From positions 1,881,501 to 1,945,500 of the forward strand of contig OX459103.1 of NCBI GenBank assembly GCA_949775045.1: DNA of 64,000 nt, given 5' to 3'. Position numbers and translations under genes: made by a program. The notes beneath the pieces are model-generated. The model searched no databases, was not told where the DNA came from, and was given only the letters and a program-made list of their open reading frames with translations. Below are positions 11,732 through 22,300 of this stretch, piece by piece. The stretch's first letter is position 1. The number at the start of each line of letters is the position of its first letter. The stretch is from Metridium senile (lineage: Eukaryota; Cnidaria; Anthozoa; Actiniaria; Metridiidae).

Positions 11732-12019
11732 GCAATTAACGACGTTGATGATAACGGATGATAATGATATTGATGATGACCATATTGATGACGATGATGA
11801 CCATATTGATGACGATGATGACCATATTGATGACGATGATGATCACGATGGTTATGTTTTATTTTTCAGAAGAATGGTGAACGAACTATAGATATCAATA
11901 ATGTTAGCACTCAGTCTGATGATGAAGGATCGTTGATGTCCATCGCCCAACTCCTCCAGGACACTCTGGGACATCTATTTAAAGACAAGAAGAAGAAAAA
12001 AAGAAGAAAAAAGCGATAA
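5185..12019 (+). CDS. Large poly-C2H2 zinc-finger protein, about 1614 aa, four coding exons
   Basis: Probable nuclear DNA-binding regulator; its targets cannot be inferred. Coding exons are 5185-9696, 10152-10268, 11204-11269 and 11870-12019, all joined in phase 0. The ATG lies 8 nt after an acceptor (TTCCAG ending at 5176), so a 5'UTR exon lies upstream. About 18 C2H2 or near-C2H2 fingers appear: 1-6 at residues about 280-473, 7-16 at about 623-893 and 17-18 at about 1064-1112. The first and the last of each late block are degenerate. Between them lie a 12-residue tandem repeat, a Gln-rich tract and a 14-residue acidic tandem repeat. The small exons add IKKEP and VKRE, which fit the SUMO consensus. 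The protein ends in a KKKKKRRKKR basic stretch usable as an NLS. Reading past the first donor gives only four more codons (VRDI) before a stop, which supports splicing there. Family members are common in metazoans; no orthologue is assigned. Confidence 0.85.
6602..7030 (+). repeat. 36-bp in-frame repeat (12-aa QPRDSNNDSLHE units)
   Basis: About 12 units encode QPRDSNNDSLHE variants between zinc fingers 6 and 7. The first units are nearly identical and the last three drift to SNNVYLQK. Each unit carries a CACGTG palindrome (CAACCACGTGATTCG). It forms a polar, probably disordered linker. Confidence 0.92.
7976..8360 (+). repeat. Gln-rich coding tract of the zinc-finger gene
   Basis: CAG/CAA-rich sequence encodes a roughly 125-residue Gln-dominated tract with scattered Lys, His, Arg and Glu (residues about 931-1058). 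Mixed CAA/CAG use and interruptions suggest an older tract selected at protein level rather than a pure trinucleotide expansion. Confidence 0.9.
8752..9612 (+). repeat. 42-bp in-frame repeat (14-aa SIVSGDDDQGDQGR units)
   Basis: About 20 units encode SIVSGDDDQ followed by SCQGR or GDQGR variants, near the end of the large exon. Some units are identical at the DNA level. Variant blocks are ordered (GR, ASA, then GSA-IVKG types), which suggests stepwise expansion. The tract is acidic and likely disordered. Confidence 0.92.
9755..10090 (+). repeat. ATC/CATCAT microsatellite in intron 1 of the zinc-finger gene
   Basis: Imperfect CAT/ATT/ATC triplet repeats fill most of the 455-bp intron between the first and second coding exons. 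Confidence 0.85.
10388..10564. mobile_element. MITE-like foldback, about 177 bp, in intron 2 of the zinc-finger gene
   Basis: The ends TACCTTATTGGTACTAATTT...CGCG and CGCGAAAATTAGTACGAATA...AGGTA are reverse complements. The internal TCGCGAAATTAAAG and TTTAATTTTGCGA pair as well. No coding sequence. Confidence 0.8.
10775..11190 (+). repeat. 87-bp minisatellite, about 4.8 units, immediately before coding exon 3
   Basis: The word GACAACGATGATGATGATCA recurs at 10787 and 10874 and onward, a period of 87 bp or 29 codons. The frame in phase with coding exon 3 (11204) is open from 10748 through the whole array. It reads Asp/Asn/Val/His-rich units, runs through the acceptor CAG and continues as exon 3. 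A 5' extension of exon 3 would therefore be translatable. Confidence 0.88.
11290..11860 (+). repeat. GAT-rich microsatellite in intron 3 of the zinc-finger gene
   Basis: GAT/GAC triplets with interruptions. A purer run is at about 11600-11735, and there is a short tandem of ACCATATTGATGACGATGATG near 11775-11840. The run would encode poly-Asp but has no splice or start support. Confidence 0.88.
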
Positions 12020-12069
12020 CCATAGTGAACAACAACAGAAAATACTTACTATGAAAATCACTAGAGTGT

Positions 12070-12209
12070 TTTAGGGACTGTATATATGTAGGCGAGTTGT
12101 CCCTGCTAGCCGGGATAACTCTATTGTTGTGTGTCCCCAGCGGAATATAAAACAATAGAGTTATCCCGGCTAGCAGGGACAACTCGCCTTCATATAAACA
12201 GCCCCTAAA
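12070..12209. mobile_element. Foldback element, about 140 bp, in the 3' region of the zinc-finger gene
   Basis: The left arm contains TTAGGGACTGT and GGCGAGTTGTCCCTGCTAGC. The right arm is its reverse complement, GCTAGCAGGGACAACTCGCC, ending GCCCCTAAA. The arms are about 55-60 bp. It begins about 50 bp after the stop codon and could be transcribed as a hairpin in the 3'UTR. Confidence 0.85.
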
Positions 12210-12426
12210 TATCCGTTAAAAATTGGGCCTTCGTGGTGTTTTTTTTTTTGCGGTACAACATGATCAAATTTGAGGAAAATGATTGTCCAGAAGCGATCAC
12301 ATTGGACATAAACAAGACAGGATTTCAGTCAAACGAGCATTTTATTACTCTAGTGATTTCGATAGTAATTAATGCAATCGACATTTATGTAACTTGAGAA
12401 CAATGTTTAGATTACATGAGCAAAAA

Positions 12427-12436
12427 AATAAATAAA
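12427..12436 (+). terminator. Candidate poly(A) signals for the zinc-finger gene
   Basis: Overlapping AATAAA hexamers (12427-12432 and 12431-12436) lie about 410 bp after the stop codon. Assignment is by position only. Confidence 0.35.
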
Positions 12437-12654
12437 TCATATTATCGATTTATGATATAATAATGATAATGATGATGATTGTGATGATGGCCATGGCTAT
12501 GATGATGATGATTATAAAAACTATTATTATTAAAAAAAAAAAAAAAAATTAAATGTGATAAACAAAACAAAGGTTCAATGATGTTTATTGACTATAGGTT
12601 ATAACCACTCAAATATCGTTCTTGTAATGTTTCACGCATATTATAATGCTCACA

Positions 12655-14036
12655 AATGGCCAAAAATGACGATTTTTGATGGGTTATAGCCTATGCAAAA
12701 TATTGAAAATGGCCAAAAATGACGATTTTTGATGGGTTATAGCCTATGCAAAATATTGAAAATGGCTAAAAATGACGATTTTGATGGGTTATAGCCCATG
12801 CAAAACGCTCAAAAATGACGATTTTGATGGATTATAGCACATGGAAAATGCTCAAAAACGGCCAAAAATGACGATTTTGATGGATTATAGCCCATGCAAA
12901 ATGTTCAAAAATGACCCAAAACGACGATTTTTGGTGGGTTATAGCCCATGCAAAATGTTCAAAAATGACCCAAAACGACGATTTTTGGTGGGTTATAGCC
13001 CATGCAAAATGGCCAAAAATGACGATTTTGATGGGTTATAGCCCATGCATGCAAAACGCTCAAAAATGACCAAAAATGACGATTTTTGATGGATTATATA
13101 GCCCATGCAAAATGTTCAAAAATGACCCAAAATGACGATTTTTGGTGGGTTATAGCCCATGCGAAATGCTGAAAAATGGCCAAAAATGAGGATTTTTGAT
13201 GGATTATAGCCAATGCAAAATGTTCAAAAATGACCCAAAACGACGATTTTTGGTGGGTTATAGCCCATGCAAAACGCTCAAAAATGACGATTTTTGATGG
13301 ATTATAGCCCATGCAAAATGTTCAAAAATGACCCAAAATGACGATTTTTGGTGGGTTATAGCCCATGCGAAATGCTGAAAAATGGCCAAAAATGACGATT
13401 TTGATGGGTTATAGCCCATGCAAAATGTTCAAAAATGACCCAAAACGACGATTTTTGGTGGGTTATAGCCCATGCAAAATGGTCAAAAATGACCCAAAAC
13501 GACGATTTTTGGTGGGTTATAGCCCATGCAAAATGGCCAAAAATGACGATTTTTGATGGATTATAGCCCATGCAAAATGTTCAAAAATGACCCAAAATGA
13601 CGATTTTTGGTGGGTTATAGCCCATGCGAAATGCTGAAAAATGGCCAAAAATGACGATTTTGATGGGTTATAGCCCATGCAAAACGCTCAAAAATGACGA
13701 TTTTTGATGGATTATAGCACATGGAAAATGCTCAAAAATGGCCAAAAATGATGATTTTGATGGGTTATAGCACATGGAAATTGCTCAAAAATGGACTAAA
13801 ATGACGGTTTTGGATGGATTATAGCCCATGCAAAATGTTCACAAATACCCAGAATGACGATTTTTGATGGGTTATATCTGATACAAAATGCTCAAAAATG
13901 ACGATTTTTGATGGGTTATAGCCCATGCCAAATGCTCAAAAATGACGATTTTGATGGGTTATAGCCCATGCAAAATGCCGAAAAATTGCAAAAATGAAAT
14001 TTTTGAGCATTTTGCATGGCTATAACTCATCAAAAA
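12655..14036 (+). repeat. 1.4-kb minisatellite with variable 45-60 bp units
   Basis: More than 20 units are built from the words AAAAATGACGATTTTTGATG and GGGTTATAGCCCATGC joined by AAAATG(T/C)TCAAAAATG. The units come in at least two lengths, with or without a CCCAAAACGACG or GGCC insert. The last unit (13990-14036) is inverted: TTTGAGCATTTTGCAT and ATAACTCATCAAAAATCG. No coding role is seen; short frames inside it merely reflect periodicity. Confidence 0.93.
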
Positions 14037-14624
14037 TCGGGTTTTGTTTGTGAAGGTATTTGATGTAATGTAAACTTCTAAGCATAAACTTCAGCCTGAC
14101 CCTGGACCCATGCTGCGATCATTAACAATGCGAGTTATTGAGCCGATAAAACTATACAATACTTTCTACGTAGTTCGTTTGTTTCTAAAAGAACTGACAG
14201 CTAATTAGAAAAATTAGTGTTGTCATTGTCGTCATCACTGCCATTTTCGTGCAGACTTTCAAGTCATTCAATTAGTACGATAATTCAATATGACTGGCTC
14301 TAGAATGGTCTTGCGTGTCCTTAGATACAGTGATTAAAACGACCACATAGTTTCTCGCAGTATAACTAATAAAAAATTCACAATGATCAACACGTATTTT
14401 TATTCTTTTATATAGAAATTCAATTAGCTAATTTTGTAACGAACAGTTAATTGATACAATGTTCCAAAATATCTATCAAACGAAAGGTACAAAAACAGAC
14501 CGTTTAGTCAATATTGATCGTTTGGGATTATCACTTAATTGCTTTTTGCGTATTTCTATTAAATCAAAAGCGATTGTTTGAGAGATTATTGTAAGATTAG
14601 AAAAGCTTTCATGAGGTGTGAAAT
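14037..14624. other. Spacer between the minisatellite and the minus-strand gene
   Basis: No gene or repeat recognised. TTTATT words at 14624-14629 and near 14400 are AATAAA on the minus strand and may serve the minus-strand gene. Confidence 0.4.
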
Positions 14625-15671
14625 TTATTTGAAGCCTCCATCGTTTTGGTTTTTTCCACGTTTTTCAAAGACTTCTTTTACTATATCAATCTCTTGGTCT
14701 TTCTCCCTCCATCTAAGATACCTAACTTTTCTCATTTCTTCCTCGGTTGGTGGCTCCTGTTGCGATTGCTGCAGCCGTTTGTCAATCACATCGTTGAAAT
14801 CCATGAACCCTAAACTTGCGAGGTCTGGAGTGTTTGTGAGCTCTAAATCCTCTTCGCCAAATGCTGTTCTAGTTAGCATAGAGTTGAGAAACACGTTGTT
14901 AACTCCTTCAGGGTTTTCATCTGTCTTATCACCATTATTATCATCGTTATTATCACTATTTTCACACTTAATATCAGGCACATTAAACTGATTATCCTGA
15001 TAAACATTAGTGTTAAGAGGTTGCTTTTTCTCAATTTTTGTACCCTCAGAATTATTTTGCGTTATTGAGGACACTTTTGCACTATGTATTTCTGGACGGT
15101 GTTTTACATCACCTAGAAGTAGTTTCCTGGTTGATTTCGGGGATAGATGACAACTGTTTTCAACATCTCTAAGATCTGGTAAAGAAGATGGTCGATAAAG
15201 TGATGGTGATGATGGCGGCTGTAAACTATATCGATCAGAAACAGGCGATAGGTCTCTGGTCTTTACACAATTCACTCGTCCCTTTTTCATCTCATGACCT
15301 GTATTATTAACAAGCGAAGTCCGGTCTAAGTTTATCTCTGGTAGGACTAAACTTCTGGAAGAAGCTCGAGTTTGTGCTAGTCCACTCACTGTAGTGGGTC
15401 TCGAGCGAGGGATTGGAGTAAGTCCATAGTCACTTTTAGCTCGCTCACGATTATAACACACTTTAGGAGACAATTTCTTTCTTTTTGCATACGGTGAACT
15501 CCTCAATTCCATCATTTCTGCGTCCATGCTAACAAGCTTGTTGTGTAGCTGTAGATCCAAGTGTTGTAGTTGACCCCTTAGTCGTCTATGCTCGTTTGCA
15601 TTTCGTAGCGTCATGTCTTTTGCTATATCACTATATCTGATCAGACCGACTTGGAGATCAAACTTTTTCAT
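14625..15671 (-). CDS. Single-exon gene for a 348-aa polar protein of unknown function
   Basis: I do not recognise a family. The continuous 348-codon frame uses the only in-frame upstream ATG (15669-15671). Residues about 20-60 are rich in Leu/Arg/Gln/Glu with heptad-like spacing (HRRLRGQLQHLDLQLHNKL), a possible coiled coil. The middle (about 65-230) is Ser/Pro/Arg-rich and probably disordered, with several SP and RP motifs. Residues about 233-255 are Asp/Asn-rich. The C-terminus (about 305-345) is a charged helix-like stretch with RKVRYLRWREKDQEID. There is no signal peptide or membrane segment, so a cytosolic or nuclear protein is inferred. The stop codon overlaps an AATAAA hexamer on the minus strand. 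The upstream flank carries CRE and CCAAT boxes. A retrogene origin would fit the intronless state but is untested. Confidence 0.72.
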   Translation of the reverse strand: MKKFDLQVGLIRYSDIAKDMTLRNANEHRRLRGQLQHLDLQLHNKLVSMDAEMMELRSSPYAKRKKLSPKVCYNRERAKSDYGLTPIPRSRPTTVSGLAQTRASSRSLVLPEINLDRTSLVNNTGHEMKKGRVNCVKTRDLSPVSDRYSLQPPSSPSLYRPSSLPDLRDVENSCHLSPKSTRKLLLGDVKHRPEIHSAKVSSITQNNSEGTKIEKKQPLNTNVYQDNQFNVPDIKCENSDNNDDNNGDKTDENPEGVNNVFLNSMLTRTAFGEEDLELTNTPDLASLGFMDFNDVIDKRLQQSQQEPPTEEEMRKVRYLRWREKDQEIDIVKEVFEKRGKNQNDGGFK

Positions 15672-15787
15672 TTTGTTATACTGTTAACTAGTCAATAACT
15701 TGTCCTGTTCAAGTATAGCCAGTCGTTGACTGAACAAATTGAGTTATGGTTTCTGAAGACCGGAAACCCGTTTTGACTTCCTATGCA

Positions 15788-15837
15788 TGACGTCATCAGC
15801 ACTACCTTGACGTCACAGGTCGGTGTTATTTGATTGG
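15788..15837 (-). promoter_or_regulatory. CRE/CCAAT promoter elements upstream of the minus-strand gene
   Basis: Two TGACGTCA palindromes (15788-15795 and 15808-15815) and an ATTGG (15833-15837, CCAAT on the minus strand) lie 117-166 bp upstream of the ATG. TGACGTCA is the canonical CREB/ATF site. No TATA box stands out. Confidence 0.6.
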
Positions 15838-15896
15838 TTGTGAGAGCATTGGAGTTCCGCATTGTCTGGATTTGTACATAATTGAGGTAGTTACGT

Positions 15897-16400
15897 GATG
15901 ATGATGATGATGATGATGATGAAGGTGATGATGATGAAGATGATGGTCATGAATATGATATGAAGATGATAATGACGATGATGAAGGTGATGAAGATGAT
16001 TATGATGAAGATGATGGTCATGAATATGATATGAAGATGATAATGATGATGATGATGAAGAAGGTGATGATGATGATGATGATGAAGATGATGGTCATGA
16101 ATATGATATGAAGATGATAATGATGATGAAGAAGGTGATGAAGATGATGATAATGAAGTTGATGGTCATGAATATGATATGAAGATGATGATGATGATGA
16201 AGGTGATGAAGATGATGATGATGAAGATGATGGTCATGAATATGATATGAAGATGATAATGATGATGAAGAAGGTGATGAAGATGATGATGATGATGAAG
16301 ATGGTCATGAGTATGATATGAATATGATAATGATGATGAAGAAGGTGATGATGAAGATGATGATGATATTGATGAAGAAGAAGATGATGATGAAAAGATG
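15897..16400 (+). repeat. GAT/GAA microsatellite with a higher-order repeat
   Basis: GATGATGAAG triplets are interrupted at regular spacing by the word GGTCATGAATATGATATGAA (at least five times), giving a higher-order period of about 70-80 bp. Confidence 0.85.
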
Positions 16401-16953
16401 ACACAAATGATTTAACTAACTCAGTGAATACCGAAACATTTATAAAACATATACAGCTATTTCAAAATAGGTTGGCAGAGCTAGGTTTTGTTGCATGCTG
16501 CTTTTTGCATTTAGTATGTTGCTTACCAGCATGAAATATCTAAATAATATCAGCAGAGAACTGATATATGTTGGAAAACCCTGCTGACAACCTATGGTAT
16601 AATATTTCCTCAACACGTATTGGTATATGAGATAAGGATATCAGTAATGCTACACAAAATTTGGAACCGAATTCAATATTGTTGTAACCATTCGCTGCTT
16701 GAATTCATATCATCCATAGTGCATTTCAGGCTTTGTATGCAACAATCAACAAAACCTGTGACAATTACCTTTTTGAAATAGCTGTATATCTAACTTGCTG
16801 AAAATCATTGAAAACATCGATATAACGCTATAGAAAACATATCCTGATTCAAATACCGCCTGATAAAACCAACAATTTTGCACGTCCATCAAATGAATAT
16901 ATACCGCCTTTGGAAAACTTAAGTTCATTCATAGTCACGTACAAGTTCAATAA

Positions 16954-17245
16954 TACACCTATTTCAAAAACGTTGTCATAACCGAAGCTACAGTCCACAC
17001 TCTGAAGCCTACAAAGGATGTCGGTAATATGAACATAATTTGTTATTTATTTCACGGTTTTTAAAGAAATATTTGTTTCATCATCCACCACTGCAACAAA
17101 TTGATATGTTCATATAGCACAAACACGTACAACCAAAATATGCTATGAATAAATCGATAACAAGAGAAGAAATACCGACATCCTTTGCAGGCTTCAGAGT
17201 GTGGACTTTAGCCTTGCTGGCGACAACGATTTTCGAAATTGGTGT
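16954..17245. mobile_element. Foldback element, family 2 copy 1, about 292 bp
   Basis: The ends TACACCTATTTCAAAAACGTT and AACGATTTTCGAAATTGGTGTA are inverted. Internal arms TCCACACTCTGAAGCC, AAAGGATGTCGG and CCGACATCCTTTGCAGGCTT also pair. A second copy with the same loop words (ATATGCT, TCGATAACAAGAGAAGAA) is at 44575-44871. Confidence 0.85.
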
Positions 17246-19985
17246 AAATTCGTAAGCTATGTAACGGCTGCTATATTTCCAATGTTCTATCAGCTTACTA
17301 CAGACTGATTATTAACAAAAATACTCCCCAAACAACAATTAAATTGTTTTTAAAATGTATATTTTGTATTGTCAACAATAACGAAGGATGTCTTTATAAA
17401 TACCGCTCTCTACGGAGATACAGTAATCAATTATTGATCATTTCGAACTTTGATGAACAATTACGGATCGACATCGGACGGTCAAACTGTGCTGCATTTA
17501 GGATTCATCTAGGATGAATTTTAAAACAGAGGAAATCCCATCGAATATAATATAAATATAAATAATTTAACAAGATTTTATCGAGTTTTTGAATTGTGAG
17601 CTTATTTAAAATCGTTTCTCAGATATTTATGAAAACGTTTTCAAGTTGAGATGGTAAGATGGTAGTCTTAATTCTCAAAGATTACAACACTACTCAAAAT
17701 ATTCGTTAGTTATCCCTGATTGATCTTCAAAGTTGCTTTCATGATTTTCAATCTCAAAGCAATTTCATTTTCCATTCATTAGACAAGAATTTCTATGATA
17801 TTTCGATATTTTCTTCAACCAACCGTTTATGGATCTGTTCGCTTGCTGGAGAAAGCTGGTCTTCCGTGACGAATTCTCTCTTACAAGGTAAATTTTAAGT
17901 AGTGGTTCTTCAAATAACAGACTAAATCGATGAATCCACAGTTACTTATATTACTCTATTGAAGAGTATATCCTACTCAAAATAAAGAGATGAGTAACCA
18001 TTATTATAATATGCTTATTATATTTATAAAACTAGACTTAAATGTTTCCCAATACAATACACTCATGAATTTAAGGGCAATATGCTCATGAATTTATTAT
18101 TTTAAACATTTCAAAAGAGTTATCACCAAAGAGGATTGTATTGGGAAAATATTGAAAACAGCGAATGAAGACAATTTACAATAGAGGGTCCTGAAGGGGT
18201 AAAATGGAAGCTGGAATTGGCCTTATTTTTGACTGGGAAAATTGGATTGGATGCACTCGGGACTGCGATTTACAAATAAAAGATCAATAGAAAATGGGAT
18301 TGAAAAGAACTTGAGCAAAACTGATGGGATTATGTGATTTTTGACTGGATTTTGGTCCAAGTATAAACTGGGAAATGGGATTCGGACCCCCCCCCCCCCC
18401 CCCCCCCCTCCAGGACCCTGACAATAGGCAGTAAAGAGTACTTTGTTGTGTGACGAGGTTAAACACGGCCTCAATTGTAGGTAAATTAGTCAAAAAAAAA
18501 AAAATTAGACATAAAACCCGCGTGATATTTCTATTGTTTGTTAGTGTTTGCATTTCTTGCCTTATCTCACGAACTTAAGCTTCTTTATAACACGAAGAAA
18601 ATATAGGATGCAACGCATGGTACACGAACTGTTCTAAAAACATAAGAAAATAACTAGCATGCTATCGAATGCGCACTGATTAACTCGAAACATGGAGTTT
18701 TGCTGCATTGCAAATAAAAAAAATATTTATATAAATATCTGATTGTAAGCCATAAGCTCTAGATGCTGTTGTGTTATAAATGATTTCTACAGGACGATTT
18801 CAATTCCGTGTAATTTTTTGTAAAAGCCTGATATAGCTTTTGATAAAAAATTATTTCCAATGCTGTTCTAGAGTAACATTATAGCGTTAAAGTGCGGCGC
18901 TTATTCGGGTATATATACTGTATATGTCTGAAATAAAAATAGAATATGAATTGTTTTCCATATATTGCATTAACAGCCGTTTCCACTTGTTTGACATATT
19001 CAAAAATATTGAACGACGTCCAATATAAAACGGACTTTTTAGCACGATTTTACAGACACTAATTAAAGTCCACATACGTAAGCCAATCCAATGTAAATAC
19101 CACTCAAGTGCATGGAAGCATTTAATGTAGGAGACATTTGAACGGCTTCCAGCTTTTAAATGCTTCCAGGTCACGTATACGGGTATTTTAGTTAGGAATT
19201 TTATTTTCTAAAATTCACTATCAGTTTACCATAGACATGGAAATTGATATCTACAAAATTTTATTTTCTATATAATTAGAAATTTACATTTTGTAAATAA
19301 ACTTTAATTTGTTGCACTGGAAATGTTTTTAACGAATCTAACCTCTCGCGCAAGATATACAAACTTTAAAGGCTAGCGCTATTTATTTTAACATTGATTG
19401 ATATGTATAATAAGAATTCAAGATAAAAATGTGAGCAAAAACTTAGAAATATAGTAAAATAATACCTAAAATTTAGAGGAAATTATGCTACAGTCCGCGG
19501 AACAAAACATTTGGGAACTATGGAAACACAAAAACTATTTCAGCGACATTACTTTTCATCAGAAATTTCTAAATTATGAACTAAGAATTTTGAGTTTAGT
19601 TTTGAGAAATGAAAAAGAAAAATGTTTTGTTTTATCACGAAAGTTTTCGCAAGCAAAAGCTGTAGTTTTGAAGAAAGAAAAACAAATTTGTAGTTAATTT
19701 GAATCTCTGTGAAAATATATTATATAGTTAATTATATCGTTAGTGAATTCTCTCTTACATATTTTTAAACATAACTTACAAAATTTGCAACCCAAAAAAA
19801 TCTGCTAAAAAATATGATATCCTTCAACCTTCAAATATAAAACATTTTGCTTAGAATGCAGCAGAGTAATTGACGAAAACAACTATTCGCGTGTTTATTT
19901 TAATTTTTCTAAAGGATATTACATATTTATTGAATTCTCAATATTATGTGTTCACCATAGTATCGCGTTATTGTTTGGCACATTG
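17246..19985. other. AT-rich intergenic stretch without a recognised gene
   Basis: I see a C homopolymer (about 18389-18408), a poly(A) run near 18492, a diverged copy of the 4905-4985 repeat at 18833-18912 and a partial inverted relation between 18021-18090 and 18070-18160 (TTTCCCAATACAAT/ATTGTATTGGGAAA). No coding exon is supported. Confidence 0.4.
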
Positions 19986-19988
19986 ATT

Positions 19989-19996
19989 TGACGTCA
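19989..19996 (+). promoter_or_regulatory. CRE palindrome upstream of the three-exon gene
   Basis: TGACGTCA lies 76 bp upstream of the ATG at 20072, within a likely proximal promoter. The minus-strand neighbour carries the same motif twice, so both could respond to CREB/ATF-type factors. Confidence 0.5.
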
Positions 19997-20071
19997 TAGT
20001 AAATTCGCTTAAAAATCCAACTAAAGTTTAAAGCAATTTCCTCTTCGCTTCGAATTTCACTCGCTTTCATA

Positions 20072-22265
20072 ATGTTGGCGTCGTGGTTTATAAAAAGCAA
20101 GTTTGGGAAGCTGAAAGGAATGAGTTACGACGACAGGTGACAAAATAACAATTTTTACTCTTTTTCAACCATTTTTCTCGCTTATTATTGAGCTGAAAGC
20201 CGTGTTAGATATCAAGCAGTTCTGTAAACATTATCAACAATGTTTAATACACATATATAGATTATATTTAATCTCAAAAATAAGGATTTTTTCGGTTATG
20301 GAATCAAAGTTTTTTCGAGTTATAAAGAACTTTGAACTGCAAAAGCATTTTAATGTAATCAGTTTGACAAAAATATCAAAAACTCTTCAAAATATTGTTT
20401 CTTTTTATTACATAAACTGAACTTCTACAAGCCAAGTTTCTTAACAATTTCATTGACAATTTCATCACATCTTGTTCAAGTTCAAGATGTCTATTTTTCA
20501 GCCAAGACAAATGCCAAATTCCGCCGCTAGCTGAAGTCAACGAAATTAATTGCACAAACATAAAAAAGCTTTATTTTCAATCATTTATTATGCGAATAAA
20601 CTTTCCTCTTTTCTCGATACACGAATTAAGTACATGATAATGTATTTGAACGGGATATTTGTTTAACACAATTCAATATTTCAATGCCCTGGGTATACGA
20701 GAGGTTAGTTTCTACTTGCATAGTCGTTTGTAAATTTGACGATTTGTGAAGCAACGAGAACTAGCTTCTCTTGAGGATGACGAACACAGACGTACAAATG
20801 ATAAATACAAATATTAGATCAAGAAACCATCTAGTTTCTAGTCGGTAATATTTCAATCAAGTCAGTAATTTTTCTGGTTTTATTCTTGTTTTCTACAGTT
20901 ATTACGAAGAGGTAACAGACGAAAAATGGAAGATCTTGACGTGTCACACTGCGACAAGTCAACATATAAAAAGTAAGATGTATTTTTATCATTAAAAAAA
21001 AAAATGAAAATGATTAAATCGTACAAATGCACGTATATACTACATTTCAAAATGTTGGATATTGCATTTTAAGACCGCAAGGGATTCTGGTAGAAACTAT
21101 TGGACCATTTTTGAATTCTTCATTGTCTTACCAAAGGCTGTGTTGATTGTAGGTAAATTTATTTCTCAAAGAAAAGGGACAAAAGCTGTGGTATTTTTAT
21201 TTCTTCTTGATATATACATTCTTTGCCTTACCGTGGGCCGTACTAAATACTACTGGAAATACCATATGCTATCGAGGCAGTGCACGCTATAAGGAATTCA
21301 AAACAGCCGATACATGCAGTATGCTTTACTATACGAACATTCTATTTTTAGTTTGCAAATCTTCAAGAATGCTGTGTATAATACAACATATCCTTGTTAA
21401 TTATATTTCGCGGTTCCCCCAAAAACAATTCCAAACATCAAATGTTTTGGAAAACATTATAATTCCTAACTATACTATTTTAGGCATTCTGTAGTTTCTC
21501 TTCCTGTCTTGCAAATGCCATTAACAAGTGTAGGAATTCTAAAGAGAAAATCTAGAAGAAAATATGTCGATTCGAAGACTGTAAATTAAGTTTAAAGAAT
21601 TAATATCGTTGACAGATGTCTTTGAAAAGGAAACTTAGAAATACTAGACTCATTTGTAAAGGTCTAAAATATTGAATGGAGGAAGTCAACGGATGTATAA
21701 ATAAAAGATAGATATGAATGAATTGATAAATGAATGAATAAACGAAGGTATGAATGGATATATGAACTAGACGCTCGGGCTTCAAATTAGACATGTCATT
21801 GTTCCGAGTAATTAGTAATCAATGAATGGATGGATAGATGAATCAATCAATGGATGAATGAATGGATAAATTAATAGATGGATGCCGGAATGAATGAATG
21901 AATGAATCAACGGACGAAAGAATAAATGAATAAATGAATTGATGAATCAATGGATGAATGGATAAATTAATAGATGGATGCCGAAATGAATGAATGAATG
22001 AATGAAAGAATGGATAGATGAATGAATGAATGAATGAGACAATGAATCAACGAACGAAAGAATAACTGATGAACAAATGAATTGATGAATCAATGGATAA
22101 ATGGATAAATTAATAGATGGATGCCGAAATGAATAAACGAATGAATGGATAGATGAACGAACGAATGAATGAATGAGACAATGAATCAACGAACGAATAG
22201 AATAAATGAATGAATGAATTGATAGGAAGGATGAATGGATGGATGGATGAATAAATCAATGATTG

Positions 22266-22300
<35 letters not shown>

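Noticed and set aside
11527..11739. Poly-Asp frame
   Set aside because: Translation of a GAT/GAC microsatellite within intron 3 of the zinc-finger gene.
12655..14036. CRISPR-like array of repeats and spacers
   Set aside because: Units are contiguous and variable, with no unique spacers, in a clearly eukaryotic context.
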